A program made the translations under genes and the position numbers. From Onchocerca volvulus (lineage: Eukaryota; Nematoda; Chromadorea; Rhabditida; Onchocercidae): a stretch of 64,000 bases of DNA. This document shows, in pieces, positions 49,100 to 62,546 of the stretch. The notes under the pieces were generated by a model. It saw only the letters and a list, made by a program, of their open reading frames with translations. It did no database searches and was not told the origin of the DNA. The stretch spans positions 6,246,158 through 6,310,157 of the forward strand of contig HG738140.1 of NCBI GenBank assembly GCA_000499405.2. The letters run 5' to 3'. The first letter of the stretch is position 1; the number at the start of each line of letters is the position of its first letter.

Positions 49100-49568
49100 C
49101 TGAAACTGCTTTGGAAAAAAAGTAATGCTTTGTAAAAAGAAAAAGTAAAAAAAAAAAATAAAATCGAAGTGAGAAAATGACTTTGTCACGAAAAACTAAT
49201 GTGCCAAAAATAAAATGTGATAAAAAAAAAAAAAAATAAAGATAAATTTTTAAATAAAAAAGTAAATTTGGGAAACGAAAAAAAAAAGAGGAAAGGAAGA
49301 AAAAAAGAACAAACATTTGATTAAATAAATAAATAAATAAGATGTAATAGGTCTATTGTTAAGATTTGGAATTAAAATTGAAATTTCCTTTAGCATTTTA
49401 AAGATGAAATAAATGCGAATTTAATAGATCCGCTTTGTCTATTTAATATTTGCACAGTTTTCGTTTTCTTGAAAATTAAAAAAACAAATGAAAGCATAAG
49501 AAATTGTCGAATGAATGAAATAAATTAGAAATTAAAAAAAAAAAAGAAAAAAAGAACCGAAAATTTAC

Positions 49569-49616
49569 CATCAATTCTTTTTTTCCTGTATTTTCATTTT
49601 CTCGTACTAAACGCAT
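49569..49616 (-). CDS. pde-4: Candidate start exon joined to the 48.4-kb exon
   Basis: ATG at 49616, 16 codons (MRLVRENENTGKKELM), donor ATG|GTAAAT in phase 0. This fits the phase-0 acceptor at 48543, giving a 48-codon N-terminal extension that then joins pde-4 exon 2. Evidence is limited to the start codon, open frame, donor and phase match. Confidence 0.35.
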
Positions 49617-52600
49617 CTTACTGTTTGTTGTCACAATAATTATTAGTTTGTAGTTGACAAAAATTTTGAAAATACCCTGTTCAAACAGCTTTTAGTAGAA
49701 ATTCATTTCAGTTGTTCCAATTGCATGAAGCTTTCTAATGCCTACAACAAATTAAATTATTTATTTCAATTGAAAAATCCTAAATGAACAATTAAGTATG
49801 TTCCGAAAAAAATTGTTCAATTATTATATCGAAGTTAGCATCAAATTTTATTAAATTAAGTTATTGCATATTGGGGTCAAAATATAAGAGTATTATCGTG
49901 ATCAGATCATATATGCTTAATTTGAATGCTTGATCAGCAATATTTGCAAGTAAATTCTATGACACTATTAAAACAATATTTTTTTTTCATTTTTTAACTC
50001 ATAAATTATCCACTGATAGAAAGTTAGGCAAAAATGAATTATTTGAAGTTAGATGTAATTTGAAATTAAGTTTGTGGTTAGATTTAATTCCACGAAAATT
50101 TGTTTAACTTGCCGATTTGTTAATGGAATCATGACTTTAACGTGTTATTTAATTTCTCTTCTAAACTATTTTAACAAGATAGAAAAATTTTTACACATTT
50201 TCATGTTTGTAATATACTCTATAAAAAATTCTCATTAAATTATGCATTTTTTTTTTTGAACAATTTTCATAAAAAGTAAATTTTTAGAAATTTTGTTAGC
50301 TGAAAAAAATTTTTTTTGTTTTTAAAAAAAAAATAGATTAAAAAAAGAATCCACTTCAAACTTTTATTACATATAATACAGCAAACGATTACTTGCGGTT
50401 AAATTTTTTCCTTTAAATTTTTTCAGATTTTAAGAATTTTTATGGCATCATTATGCGGGAATGTGAGATCGTATATCTTTAAATGATCGCAAATATTTCG
50501 TAATATCTATTAACATCTTTTCAATAAACTTGCTGCGCCAATAATCGAGAGATAGTGATGTTCAAGATCTCGAAGTTTAGTTATTACGTTCAACAATTAT
50601 TTATAGCACCTACTTGAATCTTACATATCAGCAATCGAGAAAATCTTAGTCATCAAGTGCACAAATTTCACAGCTGTAATTTATATTTTGCACAAATTAT
50701 TTTTCTAATTATGTAAAAATTCAATTTATATTATAAGCTGAAATATTAACTAACAACTTTGGTTAATAGAATAATTTTTCTTTTTTTTTCCTTTTTTTTT
50801 CTGGTTAGAACGACTTTTTTCTCGCAATATTAAGAAATTTGCCGACCTATCCTAAATGAATTATCTAGAAAAGATGAAAAAAAAACGATTTGAAATATTT
50901 CGTAAGAAATTTTAAAAATTGATAAAAATCATGAATCTTTGAATAGCATAGTTGCCACAAAAAAATAGCCCTAATGAGTAAATTTAGATTACTGGAGATA
51001 TCCATAAATATATTTTGTTGTCAAAAGTTTTAAGATTAGTTTAAGCTTTGAAAACAATCATATCAATATATTGACAAAAAATGAGCATTTTCCCTCTTTA
51101 TTTGGCTAAATTATTGAAATTTCCACTTTTTTTTTTTTTTTTTTACCTCTTTTCCTCTTGTACATAACTTTCTTCCAATATTAAAATAATAATAGTGATA
51201 GCAAACTATGCAAAACAAATGGTCTTTAAAAACAAACCATTTCAATTCATGAAATTAAAATTATTTTTTTGTCTAGAAATTTAAATACAAAATATTGTCA
51301 TTTTGATATTGCAAAAATTTGGTTATTTTCGTGAAAACTTTATTATATTCTTATTGCAAACGTTATCAATTCATTTATTATTATTAAGCCAAAAAATAAA
51401 AAAAAGGAAGTTATTTTTTGAAGAAAATAAAAAGATGCAAAGAGAAAATTGATCCAAACAACTGTTATTTAAGGAAATTTTTGGTCGAATTTGCAAACAA
51501 ACTAGAAGAAAAGTTCATTAAAGCTTGCTTTGTTAAACATAGGAAAAAGGAACTTGCTTGCAATGCCAAGAAGTTAATAATAATTTCATTTGATGAGTTA
51601 AATTAAAAGCAAATGCAAGACAGACAGCATCACAATTTATCATTTGATGTTGCAATTGTTTAAACTTAGAATAATATAATCAAAATAAGTTTTTTAGTCA
51701 TTTTTGGAGGAAAAATCAAGTTTCATTCAATAGAGTGATTCCTTTTTCAAAAATTTTGTAATTTCAATTGATTGTTATCATTGTGAAATAATTGAAAATG
51801 AAATTAATTTCAATCATAATCGCATATGAGCATGCAAAAAAAGAAGTGTCATGCAAAATAATGTCCAATTTAGGAGCAATAAAAAATAATATCAAACTCA
51901 AATCATCAGAAACGAAAAGAAAGATAAAATTATAGGTTTAAAACACCGCAAAGATTGAACCTTCCTATTAAAACCAGAAAAAAAGAGTTCCCAATTGTAG
52001 TGATTTTTATTTTTGATTTAACTTGGTTGAATTATATATGGTAGCTACATGATAGCAAAAAAAAAAAAAAAAATGAATTGTAAACATAAGGTTAAATAAA
52101 AACTAGAATTATTCCAATGATAGCTTTTTATCCGTAGAATACAAAACTGAAAAGCAAATTCAAATAAGTGGTAATTATAATAAATGTAAAAATAAAAAGG
52201 ATGTTAGTGAATCTATAAGTTTTTGAAAGTTTAAATTTTGGATTGAACAATTTTTGTTGAAAGATGTATACAATTTCGATATCGTATCAGTCAGTGACAT
52301 AAGTTTCATTAAAAATCGAATTGAAATTTTTAACAAAACTTATTTCACTTCAAATTTCATCATTTATTGACTAAATTAGTTACTGCTAATATTTTCATAA
52401 TGAAATAAAATTACAAAATATAAAATTCGCATATTCCAACAAATTTTGTTCATGCATTTCAAGAATTTTTCTTTTTTGTACAAATAGTTTTCATGCCAAA
52501 ATTATTTTATGACATGCAAAAAATAAATCTTTTTAATGACTTATTCGAAACATTCTTCTTGTTATTTAATATTAAATTTTATTCATGGAAAATAGCAAAT

Positions 52601-52758
52601 TTTTTTCATTCGTCATTAATCGATAATTTTATACAATTTAAATATCGTCAAAATTATGTCATGTTTTTAATACACTACGTAATTGTTTATGGATGTGAAT
52701 TAACTAAGGTGGAAAAAATGGGAAAAAAAAAATAAAATAAAATTGAATCTAAACTTAC
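49617..52758. other. Gene-poor stretch, one doubtful minus-strand island
   Basis: Mostly low-complexity DNA. Around 50457-50600 on the minus strand the sequence is less homopolymeric, and one frame reads SLSLDYWRSKFIEKMLIDIT followed by KYLRSFKDIRSHIPA before a stop, but no acceptor introduces it. Not called as a gene. Confidence 0.35.
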
Positions 52759-52858
52759 CATGTTTTTTTTTCAGCATGCAATAAAATTGCATTCTTTTCA
52801 GTATAAAGTGATAGAAGTATTTTGGTAATGGATTTAAACTTGCTGTGAATGATGTCAA
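52759..52858 (-). other. Exon-like segment with strong splice sites
   Basis: TTTTTTTCTCAATCCCAG acceptor and CATG|GTAAGTTT donor bound 100 bases that are open in two frames (one reads LTSFTASLNPLPKYFYHFIL). The frame cannot be settled and no homologue is recognised. Confidence 0.25.
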
Positions 52859-52908
52859 CTGGGATTGAGAAAAAAAGATGCGGAAATGTTGTTGTACTTC
52901 TCGTTTCA

Positions 52909-54146
52909 ATTCAAAATATCTGAAAAACTTAAAAGAAATTTAGTAAAACATTTTGATTTCGAACAAATTTACTATCTATCTGCTTTTCATATGATCATAT
53001 CTGTTCAAAAATTTCATTAATAGACCGAACGATTCACCAATTCGATAATAATTGCATAACTTCAAGCTTGAGACAAAAACAGCAATTACAATTAATAAAC
53101 TAAATTTCATTTAATAACTTAATAAGACAAATTGACGATAATCCCATCATAAAATTATTGCAGAAAAAGAAGAAAAAAAACTTGAAAATACTCTTTGAAT
53201 GTAGCTAAACTAAGCTAATAGATTATTATTACATATCTTTAAATCAAAAAAGTGGAAGAAATCATGTTGATATTCTATTCATTTTAGCCCATAGTTGCAA
53301 TAAAATTACTGCAAAAATCAAATTATTTATAATAATGCATATTCTGATAAAATCACATTCAATCTGATTATTCGAACATAATTTAATTAGACAACTTAAT
53401 GAAAACTTTGTGTTTTAGTAATGCAATATTTCCAGTCAATATCCATTCATTCTTATTTATTTCTGCTTCATAATATTATTTACATATAAAAATAAGGCTT
53501 CCTAATTACTGGAAATCAAGAAACAATATTATTATAACAGCAAAAGAGTTGGAAAAATAAAATTAAAAACAAAAAGTGATAAATTCTACTTTCAATTCTC
53601 ACTTCTTATCACCACACAATAAGTAACGATGGTAAAATGTGATTAGTCTGATACATTTTATAACTAAATCTCGGGTAATTTCAGTCGTATACAAAATGAC
53701 AGCCTTCTCTTCTTTTTTTTCCTATTTCCATTTTCATAATTTAAACCTTTCCTTTTCAAAGTTCAAATAAATAAAAATACAACAATTATCACTTATGTTT
53801 GACTGAAATTCTTATCATATTTATATTATTATAGCATGCAAATTGAACAATACAAAAATTAATCATTTATAAATTCTTAAATTATCAATTATTTTGAAAA
53901 AATGAAGCTTAAAAATCACTTGAAAAAAGTTTTTAAAAAGTTTGCTAAACTTTTTTTTTCAAAAATATGCAATAATTCAATATTCGAAATTATTATCTAT
54001 TCTATCAGTATGAATGAACAGATAAATGATATGACAAGTGAATGAAATTAATAGATATCAAATATAAAAAAAATCAAACTGATAGCTTACGTCAAATACA
54101 TTATATGTAAGTTTCATTTAAATATGTTTGTTGAAATGTCATGAAT
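52909..54146. other. AT-rich DNA, nothing identified
   Basis: No exon, repeat family or RNA gene visible beyond short poly(A)/poly(T) runs. Confidence 0.4.
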
Positions 54147-54262
54147 TTATCCATCATCGCCTTTTCTCTCCACCTCCTCTTCTGCTGTACCGTATCTTTC
54201 TTCGATAAATTTTATCGCTTGCAAGCTATTAGCATTATTAAAGATTACATAATCTAAATAAT
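54147..54262 (-). other. Exon-like segment, probable last exon of an unidentified gene
   Basis: TTTATTTTCAG acceptor (matches the nematode consensus) at 54263-54273, then two lead bases and 37 codons: YLDYVIFNNANSLQAIKFIE, ERYGTAEEEVERKGDDG, TAA. Composition (acidic, varied, GC-richer than neighbours) is strongly coding-like. Upstream exons of this transcript should lie at higher coordinates on the minus strand, but none was recognised. The function is unknown. Confidence 0.35.
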
Positions 54263-55799
54263 CTGAAAATAAATCACTGTCAAATTCCTTAAGCAAAAAT
54301 GCAAGGGAAAATATTTGTTACTTGCCTAAAAATGGCGATTCTAGATTTGATAAAGGAAAAAAGTGAGCTTAGTTTTGGAAATAAAAAATATATATGCATG
54401 CAATATATGTATAAACCCAAGGGATGAAATGAAAAAGAACGAGATGCTTCATTTAAGCTAAAAAATACGGGAATGATTAGATCTGTACATTTGATAATTT
54501 CAAAGTAATAAAAAAAAAGTAAGAAAGAAGAAGAAATATACAAAAGAAAATTCGATATATCTTCAAGTAAAATATCTCGAAGGGAAATTCATTTCTTTCA
54601 TTTCATCCCATCATAAACCATACAATTTATATGTTTTCCATGCAAACATCAAATGTTACAACTTTACAATCCAATAAAAACAGCAATTTCTTTCAAATAA
54701 TCCGAACAAAACGATGCATTATCATAGAAATAAAATTGATCATTTCAAAAGAAAAAAAAAAAAAAAAGAGGATGATGTTAAAATCAATTGGTTAATGAAA
54801 TAATTGATATAAAATAACTTATAATATTAAACAATAATACAAATATTTTTATTTTACGCTATCAATTAATAATCAATGTCTAAATATTTAATGCTATCAA
54901 TTAATAATTAATATTTTTGTTTTTAATACTAATAAGTGATACAAACAAATCTTTGCAAACGATAATATTCGCTAGTTGTTAATACAATGAATTTTTTTTT
55001 ATCAAGAAATTTTTTTCATTGATTTAATGCTTTTTGATAACAAATGACGATAGGCAAATGCTAATCAATATATCACGGATAATTGATTGTTTGATACAAT
55101 ATAATCTGGAATACGGTGCAACTACTGCTTGTTTACATTGAAAGCAATTTGAAAATCCTTGTAAAATAGTGAATTAGCGTAAAAATTAAGGAACAAAATA
55201 AAGCTAACAATCTGTGTAATTTGATTGAAATAAACATTATAGACATATTTAAAACAAAAAATCAGTTCTCACTTAAATAATCGAAATACACAATCTGTCA
55301 TACTTTTAAAATTCAAGATATTAAGCTAAAAAATTCTACCATTCTTTAACATAAACTGATATAGTGATTCTAGCTAACAAAAATAACGGGTCAATAAAAA
55401 TCCATATCGACACGAGCCTTTTTTTCCTCGAAATAGATTGATTACTTATTGATAATTCGGAAGAAAAGTAATAGATGAATAAACATCTACACCGGTAAAC
55501 AAATTTTCCACAATTCTCAAAATTAGTTCAGACGAACTGTCCAAAAAAACTTTTTTAATGATAACAAGCGAAGCTTGCTTATTCGACATCCTTCTTTGTT
55601 CAATCATTTATTCACTAAAATTTTCACTTTTAAAAAAAGGAAAAAAGAGAAAAAGAGAATCGTACAGCTTTGTATATCAGAAAAAAGTAAGAAAAAGGAA
55701 TTAAAAATTAAGAACTACATTTTTCTTAAAGCAATTTATTATTGGCTTAAACTTTCCAAAGTTTAGAACTTTGCAAGCTTAATATATACATTTTATACG
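54263..55799. other. AT-rich DNA, nothing identified
   Basis: Low-complexity sequence; the open frames at 54289-54543 and 55575-55766 are lysine- or serine/phenylalanine-rich by-products of homopolymer runs. Confidence 0.4.
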
Positions 55800-56002
55800 A
55801 GTGAATACCGCATCCATTTTGTACGAATGGCAAAAATGTAAATGTTCGTTTGTTCAAAATCTTAGATCTTCGAAAGCTCGTAAACATGCGACTATTCGGA
55901 TGCAACATTGCATGAAAATTTCAAATCAATCGATGAAAAAACTGAAGTGTTGTGTGGAAAGGAACAATGAACATTTACATTTTGATTTATATAGATTAAT
56001 AA
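55800..56002 (+). repeat. Helitron-end-like repeat, distant copy D
   Basis: Contains AAATGTTCGTTTGTTCAAAA and TCTTAGATCTTCGAAAGCTC, then TATTCGGATGCAACATTGCA, AAATTTCAAATCAATCGATG, GTGTTGTGTGGAAAGGAACA and GAACATTTACATTTTGATTT, ending ATATAGATTAATAA. It carries both the block found at 7.77-7.94 kb and the block found at 8.1-8.9 kb, in one continuous unit, and is open over most of its length by chance. Confidence 0.72.
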
Positions 56003-59000
56003 ACTCAAAAAAAAATGACTGAAAATATAATTTGTTATTTTCGTTCATTGATCATGATGTGACATTATTTACTGACAAGAAAAAAAAAAAGAAAAAGTAA
56101 GAAGAAAAAGAAAATCAAAATGATCACGTCATGATTTATGATGTGTTAAAATTGAGTAAGTAAAAAAAAGAAAAACGAATATATATATACAGCTATGATA
56201 AGATAGATGTATATATATTAGCTAATAGACGTATAAAATGAAAATGACTAATTTTCAAGTGTCAATATTATATTACGTAATGAAAAAGATGAAAGAAAAA
56301 GTAGCTTTTAAAAAGTATAAATTTTCGTTTCTTAAAAGATTTTCACACGTACCCATACAACAATATATAAAATGTTTCATATAACTGAATGGAATATCAT
56401 TCACTACTATTGAAATTTTTATGAAAAAAAAAAAATATGAATTAGAGAAGCAAAAAAATGAAAAAAAAAAGATTTTAAAAGATGTTTGAAACAGTTGAAA
56501 TATTCTCATTAAATTTATTTGGAATGAACAAAAGCGATAGAAAATTATTAGAAACAATTTAATGAAAGACAAAGTAAGAAGGGGAGAAAAAATCGAATGA
56601 TAATGAGAGACAATTAATAAGAAATTCAGTATTATTACTAACGTTGAAGCACTTCTCCTTTTTTTTTTTTTACTTCACTTTAATGGAAGTTTTTTTTCAA
56701 TAAATAAGAAACATTTTCAATTCATTTTATTTAAAATTCTTCATAATTCTATCAAATGTTTCAAAAAAAAAAACTTAAAAAAAAACTGTTCACTCTTTTC
56801 CTACAATCTATCGATGATGGTAATACGATCATTTCTTTTTTTAATTTTTAAAATTCGAAATGATCAAATATATAAGCAAAAAAAAAAGCGATGTGAAATC
56901 ACGCTTCAATGCTTTCTATTAATTTCATTCCTATTCATTTGCATACATTTGCTAAAAAGAGCATAAATAATGACAAATTTCAATTTTTTTTTTTTGTTTT
57001 TCCTTTCATCTTTTTTCACGCCTAATTTTACTTATCATCAATCATGATGTATTTATTCATTTTGATTTTCTTTCATTTTTTTTTTTTTTCATGTCATATC
57101 TGTGACGAATAGATGCAGCGATGTTTACAAATATATTTTCATTCATATATTACAATTTTCTCTTTTTTTTTCTGAACTTATTAATTCTAGAAATTTATGA
57201 AATTTATTTTTACAAAATAAGTTTGTTCAACTATAAAATTTCGTACTTTCAAAAAAATAACTAATTGTTTTCGCACTTTCATAAATTTCAGTCAATAACT
57301 AATTTTTTCAGTAGGAATATAATTATTAGTTTTTAGCATTTTTTCTTTTTTTCTGATACATAAAACTGTATAATTATAAAATTTTTAATCATGTTTCCCA
57401 TCATGGAAATGAGAATTTTAAATTTTCAAATGAAATGAATGATTCAACAAAGATGGATGCTAAAATTGTTATTTAGCAAATTTAAACAAGCAATCACTGC
57501 AAAAATTACTTATTATCATTGCAAAAAATTCCAGTTTTCGAATTAATCTTAAAAAATTATCAAAAATCTTACTAATTTATTTATTCGAATTGATCTTAAA
57601 AATTTCATAAAAATCAAGTCTTCTTTTCTTAATCACCAAAAATCAATTTCAATAGATAGGATAAAAAGAAAAAAAGTAGAACAATCTTGTTTTTTTTTTT
57701 TTTTTTTTCAGAAAAATTCTTCCATTTCTCTTCTTAAAAATTATGACAGCAATAAAACGTATTTATCAAATTTTGCTAAGATTTTCAAAAAAAAAAAAAC
57801 TCCTTAAAATATGATATATTTCATAGGATTGTTAAAAAAGTAAACTTGAAACGATACCTCAATGAAATCAGTTCTCCTTCCTGTTTTAAAAAGATAATAA
57901 AATGAAAATAAAAAGAAATAGGAGAGGAAGGGAAAGTGATAAAAATAAATAGATAAAAATAGAGACAGATGCAGAAGGAAAAAAAAAAGACTGGATAAAA
58001 ATTAACTAGATAACTGGATAAGTGTTACTTAAAAAAAAAAACTATCAATATATATTATATCGAATATGGCCTAAAGTTGTAAATAAATGAGTCAATTATA
58101 AAAGGCAGGAAATTTTTGCCAAATAAAAAATGTACGAAAAATTTGTGAAATAGGAAGAAAAAAAATTATAATGTCAAAAAAAAAAGAAAAAATAATAAAA
58201 GAAGCAAGGAAAATCTAAAATTTATTGTTTCCTTTTTAAAAAATATCTTTTGATAATTTAAAAAAAAAAAAAAAAAAAGAATGTTTGGAATGATATTTGT
58301 TATATCATTTCTTTCTATACGAATTGTTGAAAGCATTTTCAATTATAATGCAAATATATTTTATTCTTTTCATTTCTGATCTTTCAATATAAATTAATTA
58401 GTGTAATGATTACAAAGTACAAGTTTATTACATTCATACTATTGCTTAGAGATATTCTCGTCAAAATTACATATCAGCATTGCAAATAATTGTTTTGCAA
58501 AAAGTTTGCATGAAAAAAATGAAAAAAAAGAAACTGAAAGAATAATGAAAGTGAAAAAGGATAATTCAAACATTACTTTAAAATAAGAGAGGGAGGAAAA
58601 AAAATTGAAAAAGAAAGTTAAAATTGAACAACAATCAAACATTATATCAATGAGAATGATATAACTAATTAATTAAAAGTATTTTTTACATGATGGTTTA
58701 ATGAGGCAAAAAAAAAGAAAAAAAGAAGGAAAAATCAAGTGATAACAAGCGCAGAATAAGTTATATGAATTCATTCTCTGATAGTTTCTGGTTATTATCA
58801 GCATATAAATGCGCATATCGGAAATATAATTACTCTTAATTTCTGGAAAATAATTCAATCATTCATTTAATTATCACGATCAAATAAAAATTTTAAATTG
58901 ACTATGCTTGATATAGGAAATAATTAGTACTTTCGCTTTTAATAGGAATCAGAATAATATTCGAGAAAAAATTTAAAGGTGAATTTTAATTAATTTAATT

Positions 59001-61110
59001 AAAGGAATATTACAAGTAATATCAAAAATAACAACTTTTCATTACTATGATGATTGAATTAATTATCAAATTTTAGAATTCATCGTTTCTATTCAATATT
59101 AACAGATAATTGTTATAAAAATTTGAATAATATTATTTTATAGCATAAAATCTTTCATTGCTATGATTGAATAATTTTTAGAATTAAAAAAAAATTGATA
59201 TTTAAAATTTAAAAATTAAAATTTCAGATTAATATAACAGATACTTCCTTATCTGTTGTATTAAATATTGAAAAAATTAATACCGAATTGAGGCGATGAT
59301 TTCCAAATAATGAATTTTCATGATATTATCTGATAGTGCAAAAGAATCAGTTCGTAATAAATCAAAAAGACTACTTAATTTAGATTTATTTGCCAAGAAA
59401 TAATTCTCTCCTTATTGAAATTTTTTCATTAATTTCCTGATATCTATTTTAAATGCTTTTAATGTATTAAACAAAAATTAATTATAGCAATTAATATTTT
59501 CGATGCGAATCATAATACTGGTAATAATATTACAGAAGTCATTAGTTTCAAGAAAAAAAAAAAAGGAAAAGAAAGATAAAATACCTTTTCTTCCTTCACT
59601 TTTTTCACTTCTTTTTTTATTATTTTTTTTTTCAAACCAACTTATATTTTAGGATGAATATGGTGAAATATTAAAAATGAAATGAAGACAGAAATAGTGA
59701 ATGAAGTAATCACAAATAAGATGAGTAAAAGTTTTGAAAAAAAAAGAAGAAATTGGAAAAAATAAAACTTTTGAAAAAAAAAAAAAGAAAAATAATATTC
59801 GTAGATATATAGCTTTCACTCGTCAACTTAATGGAATGCGCATTTCATTGCTTATATCTTTTACGCTATTTATATTGCTGCTTCAAAAATTAACTTCACA
59901 TTTCAAAAAAAAAAAAATGATTAATTGAAAAGTCCAACCAAGAATAAATAAATTTTTAAAAAATTTAAATAATTTCTGTAATATAAGAAGAGAAAAAAAA
60001 GAAGCAAAAAAAAAAAAAAACAAAACAAAGAAACGAAGAAACTAACCGAACAGAAATCCTATTAAAAAAAATAAAAAAAAAGTTTTACAATATCAAAGTT
60101 TCAAAGAAACGTTTTAAAAAAAAAAAAATTTAAAAAAAAAAATAAAGAAATTGAATTTCACGCCTAAGAAAACTGCCATGACTGTTTAACTGCTTTTAAC
60201 TTTCATCATAAATACTTTGGTGAATTAATTATTTTTAATTTCGAAAATGCTGAAATTAAACAAATCGAAAATATCAAACCGAATCTGTGTTATCACGTAA
60301 AATATTTATGCAAGTTAAACAATATTTCTTATCACTAACATAATTACTAAACAGTTGTTGAAAACATTATCGTATTTTATTTCATTCTTTCACATTTCTA
60401 ATATGTATGCAAATCATAAATCACTTTATTAAATAGGTAGGAAATTAGTTAAGCCAAAGCAAAATTAAACAAATAAATATGATTCATAAAGCGACATTTT
60501 GAATTATCAAAGTTATCAATTAAGTATTTCCATCCTTTTTAGATGAATAAATGCTATAAATAGATCTGTTTATGACATATATGTATAATCTAAAATCCTA
60601 AAAAATCCGAAAATCTTTAAATATTCAGATGCTTGAAAGAAAAAAAAAAAAGAAGATAATCCATCATCTTCAGGCATCCTTAGATGAATAAGTGTTATAA
60701 ATGAATATAGTATTTGACGTGTATTCAAATCAAATAAAACACAAATGTATTATTTAAAACTGTAACAAAAAAAAAAGAAAAAAGGAAAAAATCCAGAAAA
60801 TCCTTAAAGATTTGGATGATTAGAAGGTAAGAAAGTATATATACATATATACTTTTTTTTTAAAAAAATAGAAGAAGAAAATGATGAACTAAATGTTTTT
60901 GCAAAATTGAAACGAAGCAACCCGATTACGATAAAAGTTCGTGCAAAACAACTGACAAATTGTAATAGTCTTGATTATATATATTTTTTGTTTATTGAAT
61001 TAATAAAAAAAAATTCTTTGGAAAAATTATCGATTAAATATTTATTAAAATGATCCAAAACTTTCATCAAAAAATCATTTTCTGATTTTAAAGTTTTGGA
61101 CCAAAAGATT
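56003..61110. other. Gene-free AT-rich stretch
   Basis: Dominated by A and T homopolymers, with no exon or RNA gene I can support. Open frames here (for example 56273-56572 and 59734-59928) are Phe/Ser- or Lys-rich and lack conserved features. Confidence 0.45.
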
Positions 61111-61208
61111 CAAATACTATCCCATAATTATTGAATAAATGTCAGACGACTGAACAAAATATATTAGTTTTTTTTTTTTTTTATTCAATAATTATGGGAT
61201 AGTGTTTG
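61111..61208. repeat. Foldback with 29-bp arms, MITE-like
   Basis: Left arm 61111-61139 and right arm 61180-61208 are inverted copies with one mismatch (CAAATACTATCCCATAATTA... against CAAACACTATCCCATAATTA...), separated by 40 bases that end in a T run. Just upstream, 61054-61064 and 61090-61100 form another 11-bp hairpin (TCCAAAACTTT). No clear target duplication is visible. Confidence 0.8.
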
Positions 61209-61625
61209 AAAAAACTTACTACCATAATTATTATCGAATACTAATCGAAAAAAATTAATTTTTTCGTGCAAAAAAAAATGAAAGAAAAATAGGAATAAAT
61301 GAAATATACTTTAATAATTGACTGTTTATTTCGTATAACTGTCCAAATGTGCAGTCCAATTGAAATAATATATTGGTTAATTAAAAGAATTCCTAACAAT
61401 TATTAGGCTTATTTCCTTCGTATATTTAGCATTATTTATGTTAGGAAGAAGTTGAAATTGATTTTTGTGGATGTTTAACAATGGTGTCTATAGTTATCTA
61501 GCATAAATAACACATAGATTTGCTGCTTCATTTCGAATGCTATCTATTTGTCCTTTCATTTCTTGCACAATCTATTAAATATGTTTACATCATTTGAAAT
61601 CTAAACTAATAGATAGATTCACAAT

Positions 61626-61736
61626 CTAAGTTGGCATTTTTGCACTAAAATTATCCATTAAATCCTGAACTTCCAAAAGAATTGCATTGAAGGACCGTAT
61701 TAAGTTGGTACTCTGTGGCATTTTGTCGATGTGTAG
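61626..61736 (-). other. Exon-like segment: 36 codons after a TTTCAG acceptor
   Basis: CCTTTCAG acceptor at 61737-61744 followed by HIDKMPQSTNLIRSFNAILL, EVQDLMDNFSAKMPT and TAG. It reads as an amphipathic helix with varied residues, unlike nearby DNA. The frame stays open upstream to 61859, so the acceptor may not be used. Below the stop, another island (about 61499-61572) reads IVQEMKGQIDSIRNEAANLC after AATAG, but the phases do not join without a stop. Possibly the 3' end of a small minus-strand gene divergent from the M6 gene. Not identified. Confidence 0.33.
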
Positions 61737-62546
61737 CTGAAAGGAATTTGGGGTTGTTGGAATTGTTGTTGCTATGTTTTTAAGAAATAATGGGACGATT
61801 TCCAGAGAGAATTGGGAATGTGAAATAATGCGTGGAAAAGATTGAAAAGAATTGTACAATGCAATATAATGTTAGATTGTAAGCGAAAAAAAAACATTTT
61901 CAATGAAATAATAGGAAAGGTTCGTAAGAATTATGAGAGATCCATCACGATAAATCATTATATGATGAATTTGAATATATGTATACCAAATTATATGTTG
62001 TGGATTTAAAATATATTTATATTTTTTTGAAATATATGCATTGATTTATCATAACGAATCTCATAATTTTTATTGATTCTTTGCGTTTTTCTTTTCATTC
62101 TCAATTTATGGAATGATAATTAAAAAACTAGGCGAATTTCTGAGAGTTTATTATTGAAAAAATATAAGTAAAATAATTCAGAAAAAAATTGTTCGTAAAA
62201 TTTTCAAAAAAAAAAAAGAAAAGACTCATGAAAAATTTATATGAAATTTGAATATCCTATGTTTGCAAGCACGCGACTTAGTTGATTATATAGTGAGAAA
62301 TGAATGAGTTGAGATTTACTTCCTTGATTGCTTCATATTTTTTTTGGGATGTAATCTGAATTGAGAAAATGTTGGGAAAATATCAATTTGGAAAAACTAA
62401 GCTATTTCGTTATATTATATGTGAAGCAGAGATGATGATTTTCTTTTTTTAAAAAAAATTTTTTTTTTTTTGATAGATTAAAGCTGTAGATTTCAGATTA
62501 GAACAGTATAATATATACTTAAGTGCTATATTATTCAACCGATAAG

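Noticed and set aside
55801..56022. 73-codon plus-strand frame
   Set aside because: Lies entirely in repeat copy D, which recurs elsewhere without an open frame.
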